NCBI GenBank assembly: GCA_965227945.1
Contig: CBDDGQ010000006.1
Location: forward strand, 2,480,001-2,544,000
Reading direction: 5' to 3'
Origin: Azorhizobium sp965227945
Lineage (GTDB): Bacteria; Pseudomonadota; Alphaproteobacteria; Rhizobiales; Xanthobacteraceae
Length of the DNA: 64,000 nucleotides
A program made the translations under genes and the position numbers. Positions 19,266-27,164 of the stretch are shown here, piece after piece. Position 1 is the stretch's first letter, and the number at the start of each line of letters is the position of its first letter. The notes under the pieces are model-generated. The model was given only the letters and a program-made list of their open reading frames with translations, made no database searches and had not been told where the DNA came from.

Positions 19266-20174
19266 TCACAGGCCGAAGCGGGCCCACAATGCGCGCTCCT
19301 GCGCCATCTCGCCAAGGCCCTGGACGAGGCCGGCGCCGATCTGCGACCCAACGCCGTCCACGAGAGTGCCAGTCTGCGTCGAGCCGATGCCTGTGGCGCG
19401 ACGGGAGAACCAGCCGCTGGGCGGGGCGATCAGCGGCGTGCGAACCTCGGTGCCATATCGTGCCCGCAAGATGCTGCGCAGGTCGCCGAGCCCATCCACG
19501 AGCCCCAGTTCCAGGGCCTGGGCGCCGGCCCAGAACTCGCCGGAGAACAGCATGTCTTCCGGTGCCGCGAGCGCACTGCCCCGGCGGCTCCGCACCAGAT
19601 CGGCGAACATGGTGTGCACGTCCCGCTGGATCGCCAGCAGCCGCTCCACGTCCTCCGCCCGCTCGGGCTGGAACGGGTCCAGCATCATCTTGCGGGTGCC
19701 GGCGGTGTGGACGCGGCGGTCCACGCCGATGCGCTCCAGCAAATGGTTGAAGCCGAACCCTGCGGAGACCACTCCGATGGATCCGACGATGGAGGAGGGG
19801 TCCGCGAAAATCTCGTCCGCGGCGCAGGCCAGCATATAGCCGCCCGAGGCCGCCACATCCTCGACGAAGGCTAAGACGTGCTTGTCATTCTCTTCCGCCA
19901 GCGCCCGGATGCGCTTGAAGGTGAGATGCGACTGCACCGGCGAGCCGCCGGGCGAGTTGATGAGCAATGCCACCGCCGGAGCACGCTTCATCGCGAAGGC
20001 GCGCTCCAGGGTCTTGGCGGTCGCCGCGAGCGTCAGACTCTGCCGCAGCGGCGTATTCATGCCGATGGCACCGCTGAGGCGCACGACGGGAACAACAGGG
20101 AGGTCGCGCCGCCAACGCTGCGGGATGAGCGAGCGCAGTCGGCGTTTTGTGGTGTCGATGAAATCGTCGGCCAT
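19266..20174 (-). CDS. S49 family serine peptidase (SppA/SohB-like)
   Basis: A 302-residue member of the signal peptide peptidase A family, which degrades leftover signal peptides or other membrane-associated peptides. The nucleophile Ser lies in VEDVAASGGYMLACAAD and the general-base Lys in TAGTRKMMLDPFQPE; LLINSPGGSPVQSHL is the preceding oxyanion region and SIVGSIGVVSAGFGF the strand after the nucleophile. The length fits the short, single-domain SohB-like form. There is no clear signal peptide or N-terminal membrane helix, so it may be cytoplasmic or peripherally bound. It is the third gene of a leftward run beginning with DUF2007 and the TrmN6-like methyltransferase (47-base gap). Confidence 0.92.
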   Translation of the reverse strand: MADDFIDTTKRRLRSLIPQRWRRDLPVVPVVRLSGAIGMNTPLRQSLTLAATAKTLERAFAMKRAPAVALLINSPGGSPVQSHLTFKRIRALAEENDKHVLAFVEDVAASGGYMLACAADEIFADPSSIVGSIGVVSAGFGFNHLLERIGVDRRVHTAGTRKMMLDPFQPERAEDVERLLAIQRDVHTMFADLVRSRRGSALAAPEDMLFSGEFWAGAQALELGLVDGLGDLRSILRARYGTEVRTPLIAPPSGWFSRRATGIGSTQTGTLVDGVGSQIGAGLVQGLGEMAQERALWARFGL

Positions 20175-20221
20175 CCCCTGAAGGTAGTGTGTCCTCCCCG
20201 GTGATGGAAGGAGGCGGGGGA

Positions 20222-21007
20222 TCAGAGCGCGCCCATCACCGGCGCCCCGTCACGCAGGATCGCCTCTGCCGCTCCCGTGGGCCGGCCGTCCGCATCGGCC
20301 AGGATGAGGCCCGGCAGCAAGGCCGGCGCCGTTCGGCGGCCTTTCACCGCCCGCACCAGCAGGCGCACCGCCGGCGCCGTGGGCGTGGGGTGGACCGGCA
20401 GCAAGTGCGCCGCACCGAACCGCCCGCGCATGGCGTCCAGCAGCGGCGCCAGGTCCTCCGGCCGCAGGATCAGCCCCAGAACGCCGGCCGGTGTCAGGCA
20501 TCGATAGGCGGCCAGGACCCAGGCCGTCAGGGTGTCCGCATCGGCCATATGAGCGGCGGCCCGCCGCGGATCCGGCGAGGTCTGATGGGCGGCGCGGGCA
20601 TTGAAGGGCGGATTGGCGATCACCAGATCGGCGCCCGCCGGGCGCGGATCGGGGGGGCCGCCCGGCCGGGCGAGACGCAGCACATCGCCCTGAACCACGG
20701 TGCAGCGGGCCGCGAGGTCGTTCGCCTGGATGTTGTCCTGCGCCAAAGCGGCGAGGGTGGCGTCGATCTCCACCAGCACGCCATGCGCCTGGGGCGCGCG
20801 GATCAGAACAGCCAGCCCCGCGCTGCCGACCCCGGCGCCGAGGTCCACCACATGGCGAACGCCGGCTGGCGCGAGGGCCGCCAGGAGAATGGCGTCATGG
20901 CCAACTCGGTGCCCCCGCTGCGGCTGCCGCAGTCGCAGCCGGCCACCCAGGACGGCATCCACCGTGGTGGCGTCGGGGCGGTCCTCAGGGCTCTTCGCGC
21001 AGCACAT
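20222..21007 (-). CDS. TrmN6-like methyltransferase (tRNA1(Val) A37 N6-methyltransferase family)
   Basis: A 261-residue Rossmann-fold methyltransferase. VVDLGAGVGSAGLAVLIRAP is the SAM-binding motif I, VEIDATLAALAQDNIQ motif II, and LVIANPPFNA the NPPF catalytic motif of N6-adenine/N5-glutamine methyltransferases. The N-terminal GGRLRLRQPQRGHRVGHDAI matches the YfiC/TrmN6 family, which methylates A37 of tRNA1(Val). The assignment to that substrate is from family likeness. The chosen start overlaps the end of the upstream DUF2007 gene by 23 bases, indicating tight coupling. Internal Ala/Pro/Arg-rich stretches (PGGPPDPRPAGAD) look like local expansions. Confidence 0.88.
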   Translation of the reverse strand: MCCAKSPEDRPDATTVDAVLGGRLRLRQPQRGHRVGHDAILLAALAPAGVRHVVDLGAGVGSAGLAVLIRAPQAHGVLVEIDATLAALAQDNIQANDLAARCTVVQGDVLRLARPGGPPDPRPAGADLVIANPPFNARAAHQTSPDPRRAAAHMADADTLTAWVLAAYRCLTPAGVLGLILRPEDLAPLLDAMRGRFGAAHLLPVHPTPTAPAVRLLVRAVKGRRTAPALLPGLILADADGRPTGAAEAILRDGAPVMGAL

Positions 21008-21212
21008 CGGCGAATCCTGCCTCGGTGAGCAGGCGGCGCGCCCGCGTCACATCGTCATCCACCACCAGGATGCGGCGGGGCAGGACGCCGATGGAGCCTT
21101 CCAGCGCGCTGGTATACCCATCAGCCACCATATGGCCGATCTCCGCCGCCGTGAGCAGGGCTTCCAACGCGGAGATGAGCACCATGTCGTTTGTCCGCAC
21201 AACCTCGCGCAT
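20985..21212 (-). CDS. DUF2007 domain protein
   Basis: A 75-residue protein that is essentially one DUF2007 domain, annotated in databases as a putative signal-transducing protein. Typical features are MREVVRTNDMVLISALEALL at the N terminus, a hydrophobic beta strand RILVVDDDVTRARRLL and a short C-terminal helix. The fold resembles a small ferredoxin-like or PII-like unit; the partner is not known. The start at 21212 is the family start; the frame extends upstream without coding character. It is the first gene of the leftward run with the methyltransferase and S49 peptidase, divergent from the polyprenyl diphosphate synthase across 137 bases, a gene order I recall from other Hyphomicrobiales. 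Confidence 0.85.
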   Translation of the reverse strand: MREVVRTNDMVLISALEALLTAAEIGHMVADGYTSALEGSIGVLPRRILVVDDDVTRARRLLTEAGFADVLREEP

Positions 21213-21349
21213 GTGCTCTCCCGCGTCTACGCCTTTGCGCGGCCGGGCATCGGGACACCGGTGCCGGACCCAGCGGCACCGCGGCGCTTGCACGGACCCC
21301 TCCCGCATCCCTATGGTGCGCCCCGCTGAATGACAAGCGGGAGCATTCA

Positions 21350-22357
21350 TTGGCCGTCGTCCTTCCGTTTGAGCCGAAAGATCCGTCGATCGAGACGCTG
21401 GTGCGCCTGGTCAAGGGGGATATGGAGCGCGTCAACGCGACCATCCTGGCCCGCACCGGATCCGATGTGGCGATGATCCCCGAGGTTGCCAATCACCTGA
21501 TCTCCTCGGGCGGCAAGCGCTTGCGCCCGATGCTGACGCTCGCCTGCGCCGCTTTGACGGACTATCGCGGCGACGGGCACATCAAGCTCGCCGCGTCCGT
21601 GGAGTTCATGCACACGGCCACGCTGCTCCATGACGATGTGGTGGATGAGAGCGACATGCGGCGCGGCAAGCTGGCCGCGCGCAAGGTGTGGGGCAACGAG
21701 GCCAGCGTGCTGGTGGGCGATTTCCTGCTGGGCCAGGCGTTCAAGATGATGGTGGAAGTGGGCATTCTCGAATGCCTCGACATCCTCTCCACCGCCGCCT
21801 GCACCATCGCCGAGGGCGAGGTGATGCAACTCGCCGCCGCCAAGAATACCGAGACCTCCGAGGACGATTATCTGGCAGTGATCCGCGGCAAGACCGCGGA
21901 ACTGTTCGCCGCCGCCTGCGAAGTGGGCGCGGTGCTGAACAAGCGGCCGAAGGCGGAGCAGAATGCCTGCCGCAGCTTCGGCATGAATCTCGGCATCGCC
22001 TTCCAACTGGTGGACGACGTGCTGGACTATGGCGGCAGCCAGGCCAAGCTCGGCAAGAACATCGGCGACGATTTTCGCGAGGGGAAGATCACCTTGCCGG
22101 TGCTGCTGGCCTTCCGCCGCGGCGATGCCCAGGAACGCGCCTTCTGGAAGCGCAGCCTGGAGCAGAGCGAGACGGGCGAGGCCGAATTGGAACGGGCCAT
22201 TGCGCTGCTGATCAAGCACCGGGCGCTGGCGGATACGCTGGAGCGGGCGCAGCATTATGGCGCCATGGCGCGGGATGCGCTCGCCCTGTTCGAGCCGAGC
22301 GCCGCCAAGGATGCCTTGGTGGAAGCGGTGGATTTCGCCATTTCCCGCGGCTACTGA
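21350..22357 (+). CDS. ispB: all-trans polyprenyl diphosphate synthase (ubiquinone side chain)
   Basis: A 335-residue trans-prenyltransferase that makes the long isoprenoid tail of ubiquinone from FPP and IPP. The first Asp-rich motif is LLHDDVVDESDMRRG and the second LVDDVLDYGG; SSGGKRLRPML is the IPP-binding region. Ala and Met sit at the fourth and fifth positions before the first motif (EFMHTATLLHDD), as in long-chain synthases; the exact chain length (C40 or C50) is not decided by sequence. The start is taken as TTG at 21350, since GGGAG lies eight bases upstream and the family start is reached there; there is no in-frame ATG nearby. It is divergent from the DUF2007 gene. Confidence 0.93.
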   Translation: MAVVLPFEPKDPSIETLVRLVKGDMERVNATILARTGSDVAMIPEVANHLISSGGKRLRPMLTLACAALTDYRGDGHIKLAASVEFMHTATLLHDDVVDESDMRRGKLAARKVWGNEASVLVGDFLLGQAFKMMVEVGILECLDILSTAACTIAEGEVMQLAAAKNTETSEDDYLAVIRGKTAELFAAACEVGAVLNKRPKAEQNACRSFGMNLGIAFQLVDDVLDYGGSQAKLGKNIGDDFREGKITLPVLLAFRRGDAQERAFWKRSLEQSETGEAELERAIALLIKHRALADTLERAQHYGAMARDALALFEPSAAKDALVEAVDFAISRGY

Positions 22358-22400
22358 GCCGTAGGGGACCGCGCGGCGGACTTAGCCGAGCGGACCCGCC

Positions 22401-22721
22401 TCAGCCGCGCGGCGCGAACAGAATGACGCTGGCGCCCACAAGGCACAGCGCGGCGCCCATGGCATCCCATCGATCTGGCCGCAGGCCTTCCACGGCCCAC
22501 ATCCAGCCCAGCGAGGCGAGGATATAGACCCCGCCATAGGCGGCGAAGGCACGGCCCGCCGCGGCGGCATCCACCTGGGTCAAAGCGAAGGCGAAGGCCA
22601 GAAGGCTCAGAGCCCCTGGCGCCAGCCACACCGGCGAGCCGCCGAGCCGCACCACATGCCAGAAGGCAAAGCAGCCCGCGATCTCCGCCAGTGCCGCGAA
22701 CAGGAAGGCGGGAACGGTCAC
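22401..22721 (-). CDS. YnfA/UPF0060 family small membrane protein
   Basis: A 106-residue inner-membrane protein with four hydrophobic helices and the invariant family stretches FAALAEIAGCFAFWHVVRLG, DAAAAGRAFAAYGGVYI, LGWMWAVEGLRPDRWD and ALCLVGASVILFAPR. The family belongs to the small multidrug-resistance-like superfamily but its function is unsettled. The start is taken as GTG at 22721 because the family begins one or two residues before the first helix; longer versions would add a Cys/Arg-rich stretch with no relatives. It follows ispE by 25 bases on the same strand and is probably co-transcribed. Confidence 0.93.
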   Translation of the reverse strand: MTVPAFLFAALAEIAGCFAFWHVVRLGGSPVWLAPGALSLLAFAFALTQVDAAAAGRAFAAYGGVYILASLGWMWAVEGLRPDRWDAMGAALCLVGASVILFAPRG

Positions 22722-22746
22722 GATCCGTGCCTTGCCTGCGGGGGGC

Positions 22747-23616
22747 TCATCGCAGCACCGTCGGGCGCACCCACCAGTCGGGCTGGGCCGCTGCGACGCG
22801 GCGCGCCACGCCGGCCGCCGCGCGGCAATCATCGGTCAGCGCAAACACGGTGGCGCCGGATCCGGACATGCGCACCAGCCGCACCTCCGGCTGCGCCTGC
22901 AGCAGGGCCTTGACCACTGTGATCATCGGCGCCACCCGCTCCGCTGGTGGCTCCAGGTCGTTGCCGTGGCGGCCCAGATGGGCGCGCCAATCCGCCGGGA
23001 CCACCGGGTCCGTGTGGTCCTCATCCGGCCCCGGCAGGGCTTCTCCGGGGCGCAGGCCCAGAGCACGGAACACGTCGGCGGTGGCAACCGCGACGCCGCA
23101 ATTCACCAGCACCGCGGCGAGGGGCGCCAGCCCCAAGGGTGGCGAGAGCACGTCGCCCGTGCCTTCCATGAGTCGTGCGTGCGGAGCGAGACAGACCGGT
23201 ACGTCCGCCCCCACTTCGCGGGCCGCGGCCATCAGGCGCGGATCGTCCGCCTCCAGCCCGTTCAACGTCGCCAGCAGGCGCAAGGCGGCGGCCGCATCGG
23301 ATGACCCGCCGCCGATGCCGGCCGCCACCGGCAGGCGCTTGGTGAGATGGAAATGCCCCATGCGGGCGCCGGGCATCTGGCGGACGAAAGCGGCGGCAGC
23401 GCGCAGGATCAGATTGTCCGCCTCCGGCCCCGCCGCCACAGCGGAAGGTCCCGTTACGGTAAGGCCCAGAGGCTGATCCGGCGCCAGCGTCACAAGGTCC
23501 GCGGCACCGGCAAAGGCCACGACACTCGCGAGATCGTGAAACCCGTCCGGCCGCCGCCGCAGGATGCGCAATGTCAGATTGACCTTTGCCGGAGCACGCG
23601 CCACAAGCCTTTGCAT
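22747..23616 (-). CDS. ispE: 4-diphosphocytidyl-2-C-methyl-D-erythritol kinase
   Basis: A 289-residue GHMP kinase of the MEP isoprenoid pathway, phosphorylating the 2-hydroxyl of CDP-methylerythritol. APAKVNLTLRILRRRPDGFH is the N-terminal substrate-binding motif, LPVAAGIGGGSSDAAAALR the GHMP glycine-rich ATP loop, and VRMSGSGATVFAL the C-terminal motif. All expected parts are present at normal length. Starting Met is at 23616 (MQRLVARAPAKVNL). It is divergent from the TPR protein across 155 bases and is followed by ynfA. It supplies precursors to the polyprenyl synthase 0.4 kb away, although the two read in opposite directions. Confidence 0.96.
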   Translation of the reverse strand: MQRLVARAPAKVNLTLRILRRRPDGFHDLASVVAFAGAADLVTLAPDQPLGLTVTGPSAVAAGPEADNLILRAAAAFVRQMPGARMGHFHLTKRLPVAAGIGGGSSDAAAALRLLATLNGLEADDPRLMAAAREVGADVPVCLAPHARLMEGTGDVLSPPLGLAPLAAVLVNCGVAVATADVFRALGLRPGEALPGPDEDHTDPVVPADWRAHLGRHGNDLEPPAERVAPMITVVKALLQAQPEVRLVRMSGSGATVFALTDDCRAAAGVARRVAAAQPDWWVRPTVLR

Positions 23617-23771
23617 GGGTTCGCTTATGGCCCGGCCGGGAGCGTGCGGCAAGCACACCGGCATGGGGAGTGGCAGGCCCTTGCTTGCGAGGCGGGGTGA
23701 AAGCGGCCATCCTCCCGCCATCGAGCGCAGTTTTGGCTGACTGGTGCGCTCCTGTCCGGGATTCCCTCACG

Positions 23772-25508
23772 GTGAAGATTTTCTCCTTCTCATCGCCTTT
23801 GGCCTTCGCCTTCTCTTTTTGTGCGGCCCTGGCCACGGCGACGCCCTCCTTCGCCCGCGAAGATGCCTCGTCCATCAGTGACGCCTCGGTCGCCGGGAGC
23901 TATCTGTCCGCGCGGCTGGCCGGATCGGAGCGCGACAGCGACGCCGCGGTGACCTATCTGCGGGCGCTGCTGAAGGCCGATCCGCGCAACGACGAACTGG
24001 TGGAGCGCGCCTTCTTCGCCATGCTGGTGGCGGGCGAGGTGGAAGAGGCTATGCCGCTGGCCGAGCGGCTGGTGAAGGTGGATCGCTCCCACCGCATCGC
24101 GCGCCTAGCCTTGGCCGTGCGGGCCATCAAGCGCGGGCAGTATCAGACTGCGCGCACCAACCTGTCGCTGTCCGTGCGCGGCCCGATCGGCGATCTCACC
24201 GCCACGCTCCTGGCGGCCTGGACCATGCTCGGCTCGGGCAATTCCAAGTCCGGCGTGGAATTGATCGATCGCCTGCAGGGCCCCGATTGGTACGTGGCCT
24301 TCAAGGATCTCAATGCCGGCCTGATCCTCGATGCCGCTGGCACCAAGAAAGAGGCCGGCAAGCGCCTGGAGCGCGCCGCCAAGGTGGATCCGGCGACCCT
24401 GCGCGCGGTGGATGCCTATGCCCGCTGGCAGTCGCGCAACATGGACAAGGATGCGGCGCTCGCCACCTATGGCGCGTTTGACAAACTGCTGCCGCGCCAT
24501 CCTATGGTGGTCGCGGCCACGGCGGAACTGGAGGCCGGCCGCACCCTGCCGCCGCTGATCCGCACCCCGCAGGAAGGCGCCGCCGAAGTGCTCTACGGGC
24601 TCGGCGCAGCGCTGGGCCGGCAGGGGGGCGAGGATCTGGCCCTGGTCTATCTCCAGCTGTCGCTGTGGCTGGAGCCGGATCATCCGCTGGCCAGCCTGAC
24701 CTTGGCTGATCTCTACGAGCAGATGAAGCAGCCGGAAAAGGCCATCGTCGTCTATGAGAAGGTGCCGTCCTCCTCGCCGCTGAAGCGCAATGCCGAGGTG
24801 CAGCTGGCGATCAATCTCGACTCCGTGGGCAAGTTCGATGAGGCGCGCAAGCACCTCACTGCGCTGGTGACGGCGGATCCGAAGGACACCGACGCCCTGG
24901 TGGCGCTGGGCGGTCTCTATCGTGGACACAAGATGTTTGCCGAGTGTGCGACCACCTACGACAAGGTGATCTCGCAGATCAAGGATCCCGGCCGCAACAA
25001 TTGGACGTTGTTCTATTTCCGCGGCATCTGCAACGAGCGGAACAAGAACTGGACCGCTGCAGAAGCCGATCTGAAGATGGCGCTCAAGCTGTTTCCCGAT
25101 CAACCGCATGTCCTGAACTATCTGGGCTATTCCTGGGTGGACCAGGGCGAAAACCTTGACGCGGCGTTGGATATGATCCGCAAGGCCGTCTCGCTGCGTC
25201 CCGACGACGGCTACATTGTGGATAGCCTGGGCTGGGCCTATTACCGCCTCGGCCGCTATGATGATGCGGTGAACGAGCTGGAGCGGGCGATCGAGCTCAA
25301 GCCGCAGGATCCGGTCATCAATGACCATCTGGGCGATGCCTATTGGAAGGTCGGCCGGAAGCTGGAAGCCACCTTCCAGTGGGCGCATGCCCGCGACATG
25401 AAGCCCGAGCCGGAAGACATGGAGAAGATCCAGAAGAAGCTGCAGAGCGGTCTGGAAGAAGCCCCTCCCGCGGTGAAAAAGGCCGAGGATCAGACCAAGG
25501 GCGGGTGA
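23772..25508 (+). CDS. exported tetratricopeptide-repeat protein
   Basis: A 578-residue protein with a signal peptide (VKIFSFSSPLAFAFSFCAAL, cleavage after SFA) followed by many TPR units. Clear ones include EDLALVYLQLSLWLEPDHPL, EQMKQPEKAIVVYEKVPSSS, GKFDEARKHLTALVTADPKD, YRLGRYDDAVNELERAIELK and DHLGDAYWKVGRKLEATFQW. Such periplasmic TPR proteins serve as protein-interaction scaffolds; the partner is unknown. The start is taken as GTG at 23772 because it gives a normal signal peptide; an upstream GTG and ATG would add a Trp/Cys-rich leader. It is divergent from ispE. A perfect hairpin follows the stop codon. The C-terminal 25 residues are charged (Lys/Glu). Confidence 0.85.
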   Translation: MKIFSFSSPLAFAFSFCAALATATPSFAREDASSISDASVAGSYLSARLAGSERDSDAAVTYLRALLKADPRNDELVERAFFAMLVAGEVEEAMPLAERLVKVDRSHRIARLALAVRAIKRGQYQTARTNLSLSVRGPIGDLTATLLAAWTMLGSGNSKSGVELIDRLQGPDWYVAFKDLNAGLILDAAGTKKEAGKRLERAAKVDPATLRAVDAYARWQSRNMDKDAALATYGAFDKLLPRHPMVVAATAELEAGRTLPPLIRTPQEGAAEVLYGLGAALGRQGGEDLALVYLQLSLWLEPDHPLASLTLADLYEQMKQPEKAIVVYEKVPSSSPLKRNAEVQLAINLDSVGKFDEARKHLTALVTADPKDTDALVALGGLYRGHKMFAECATTYDKVISQIKDPGRNNWTLFYFRGICNERNKNWTAAEADLKMALKLFPDQPHVLNYLGYSWVDQGENLDAALDMIRKAVSLRPDDGYIVDSLGWAYYRLGRYDDAVNELERAIELKPQDPVINDHLGDAYWKVGRKLEATFQWAHARDMKPEPEDMEKIQKKLQSGLEEAPPAVKKAEDQTKGG

Positions 25509-25541
25509 GGCGCCCCCCTTGCAACGGTCCGTGGCGAGTGG

Positions 25542-25564
25542 GACGGCTGGGTTAGCCAGCCGTC
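25542..25564. terminator. perfect hairpin downstream of TPR gene
   Basis: GACGGCTGG (25542-25550) pairs perfectly with CCAGCCGTC (25556-25564) around a five-base loop, 33 bases after the TPR stop. No T tract follows. The loop also contains the stop codon of the small minus-strand frame described at 25552-25728, so it may serve both strands. Confidence 0.45.
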
Positions 25565-25728
25565 AGCTTGTCCGCCGTATCCATGCCTGTCATCTTCATG
25601 CCTTCCATCTCCATGTCTGTCATCTCCTGCCAAAGCGGAACAGTCGCGTCTGGATTTCCCGGCAGTGGCCGGTAATAGTTGCCGACGATGATCTCAGGTT
25701 GTGCGGCGGCCAGAGAAAATGATTGCAT
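25552..25728 (-). CDS. possible methionine-rich microprotein, overlapping the start of the LysR gene
   Basis: An uninterrupted 58-codon frame from ATG (25728) to TAA (25552). It begins MQSFSLAAAQPEIIVGNYY, continues RPLPGNPDATVPLWQ and then has three pentapeptide repeats, EMTDM, EMEGM and KMTGM, before DTADKLTAG. Seven of 58 residues are Met; Met-x-x-Met spacing resembles copper(I)-binding methionine motifs, though only by pattern. A weak GGAAG lies seven bases before the ATG. The first ten bases overlap the divergently read LysR gene. Third-position GC is visibly lower than in neighbours, which argues either for foreign origin or against coding. I do not recognise a family; real expression is uncertain. 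Confidence 0.35.
   Translation of the reverse strand: MQSFSLAAAQPEIIVGNYYRPLPGNPDATVPLWQEMTDMEMEGMKMTGMDTADKLTAG
25582..25626. repeat. 15-base tandem repeat, three copies
   Basis: Three head-to-tail copies on the plus strand: CATGCCTGTCATCTT, CATGCCTTCCATCTC and CATGTCTGTCATCTC, each differing from its neighbours at two to four positions. The unit length is a multiple of three and keeps the minus-strand frame open. Confidence 0.85.
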
Positions 25729-26663
25729 GGGATGACTTCCGCCTGGTGAAAGCCATCTCCGAGACCCGCTCCCTCGCCGGGGCGGCGGAGGCGCTCGGCG
25801 TCAATCATTCCACCGTCTTCCGTCGTCTCGGTACGCTGGAGAGCGTGCTTGGCGCCCGCCTGTTCGAGCGGGCGCGCAGCGGCTATGTGCCCACCGCCAC
25901 CGGTGAAGAAATCGTCCGCATGGCCGAGCGCATGGGCGAGGAGATCGTGGCGATGGAGCGCCGCATCACCGGTCAGGACCTTCGCCCCTCCGGCGAATTG
26001 CGCGTCACCACCAATGACACCCTGCTGGTGCATCTCCTGACGCCGGTGCTGGCGTCCTTTCGCGAGGCCTACCCGGAAATCCGTCTGGAGGTGATGGTCT
26101 CCAACCAGTCGCTCAGCCTGTCCAAGCGCGATGCGGATGTGGCGATCCGCGCCAGCGATCGGCCCGGCGAGACGCTGGTGGGCCGCCGGATCGCCGCCAT
26201 CGCCTGGGGTGTCTATGCCCGCGCCGATGTGCTGGGCGGGCGGCCCTTCGACGTCTCGGAGATGCGCCGCCACGATTGGGTGGGCTTTGCCGAGCCCATC
26301 GCCGGCATCAAGGCCGCCAAATGGCTGCGGGAGCGGGCCGGGGACGAGCGGATCGTCTACCGGGTCAACACCCTCTTGGGCCTGGCGGAGGCCGCCGCCG
26401 CCGGCATCGGGCTCGCCGTTCTGCCCTGCTTCATCGGCGCCTCCACGCCGGGGCTGGCCCGTCTGGCCGGCCCGGAAAGCGAGATGGAATCCGGGCTCTG
26501 GCTGCTGACCCACCCGGATATCAAGCATACGGCGCGGGTGCGCAGCTTCATGGACCATGTGGGGCGCGAGCTGGTGCGGCGGCGGGCCCAGATCGAGGGC
26601 ACGACGCCAGTTTCGAGAGCCCCGGCGAGTGCCGCCCGGGATGATGCGCCCACCCCGGCATGA
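25719..26663 (+). CDS. LysR family transcriptional regulator
   Basis: A 314-residue LysR-type regulator. The N-terminal winged helix-turn-helix is IAWDDFRLVKAISETRSLAG, AAEALGVNHSTVFRRLGTLE and SVLGARLFERARSGYVPT; the effector-binding domain starts near residue 90 (GELRVTTNDTLLVHLLTPVL) and includes DADVAIRASDRPGETLVGRR. The Val-Asn-His-Ser-Thr recognition helix and long C-terminal Ala/Pro tail are typical of the subgroup that often controls a divergent or downstream gene. The ATG at 25719 is the family start; a GTG at 25701 is possible. The gene downstream in the same direction encodes a DUF4260 protein (66-base gap), and a possible microprotein diverges from its start. Confidence 0.92.
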   Translation: MIAWDDFRLVKAISETRSLAGAAEALGVNHSTVFRRLGTLESVLGARLFERARSGYVPTATGEEIVRMAERMGEEIVAMERRITGQDLRPSGELRVTTNDTLLVHLLTPVLASFREAYPEIRLEVMVSNQSLSLSKRDADVAIRASDRPGETLVGRRIAAIAWGVYARADVLGGRPFDVSEMRRHDWVGFAEPIAGIKAAKWLRERAGDERIVYRVNTLLGLAEAAAAGIGLAVLPCFIGASTPGLARLAGPESEMESGLWLLTHPDIKHTARVRSFMDHVGRELVRRRAQIEGTTPVSRAPASAARDDAPTPA

Positions 26664-26729
26664 TGTCTCAGGCCGTGCGGGCCACGATCCCGTCCCCGCC
26701 GGCCGGCACGACAACCTGAAAGATCGGCC

Positions 26730-27143
26730 ATGATCGAAACGCCTGCGATGCCTGCCGCGCCCTTCAAGCCGCATGCGGTGCGTCCCTGGTTGCGCGCGGA
26801 AGCGGCCGCCGTCTTCCTGCTGTGCGCGGTGACCTATGCCCATCTCGGGGCGTCTTGGTGGCTGGCGGCGGCGCTGTTCCTGATGCCTGACGTGTCCATG
26901 GCCGGCTATCTGGCCGGGCCACGGGTTGGCGCCATCAGCTACAATCTCGGCCATTCCTATGCGCTGGCCATCGGCCTGGGTCTGCTGGCGCAGGTTCTGG
27001 ACCAGCCGCTGGTGTTGGCCCTGGCCCTCATTTTGGGTGCGCATATCGGCTTCGACCGGGCGCTCGGTTATGGCCTGAAGCTGCCGGAGGCTTTCACCTC
27101 CACCCATCTCGGGCCCATCGGCCGGGCCGCGCGCGGCGGCTGA
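26730..27143 (+). CDS. DUF4260 family membrane protein
   Basis: A 137-residue protein of the DUF4260 family with three or four hydrophobic segments. Family hallmarks are the Pro-Asp-Val-Ser-Met in LFLMPDVSMAGYLAGPRVG, the YNLGHSYALAIGLGLL stretch and the end GFDRALGYGLKLPEAFTSTH with LGPIG. The polar residues in these motifs (Asp, His, Asp, Arg) sit inside or next to the membrane segments, but no activity is established for the family. It lies 66 bases after the LysR gene in the same direction and might be its target. It converges on nadE (21-base gap). Confidence 0.88.
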   Translation: MIETPAMPAAPFKPHAVRPWLRAEAAAVFLLCAVTYAHLGASWWLAAALFLMPDVSMAGYLAGPRVGAISYNLGHSYALAIGLGLLAQVLDQPLVLALALILGAHIGFDRALGYGLKLPEAFTSTHLGPIGRAARGG

Positions 27144-27164
27144 TCGGGCCGTGCACGGCTTGCC

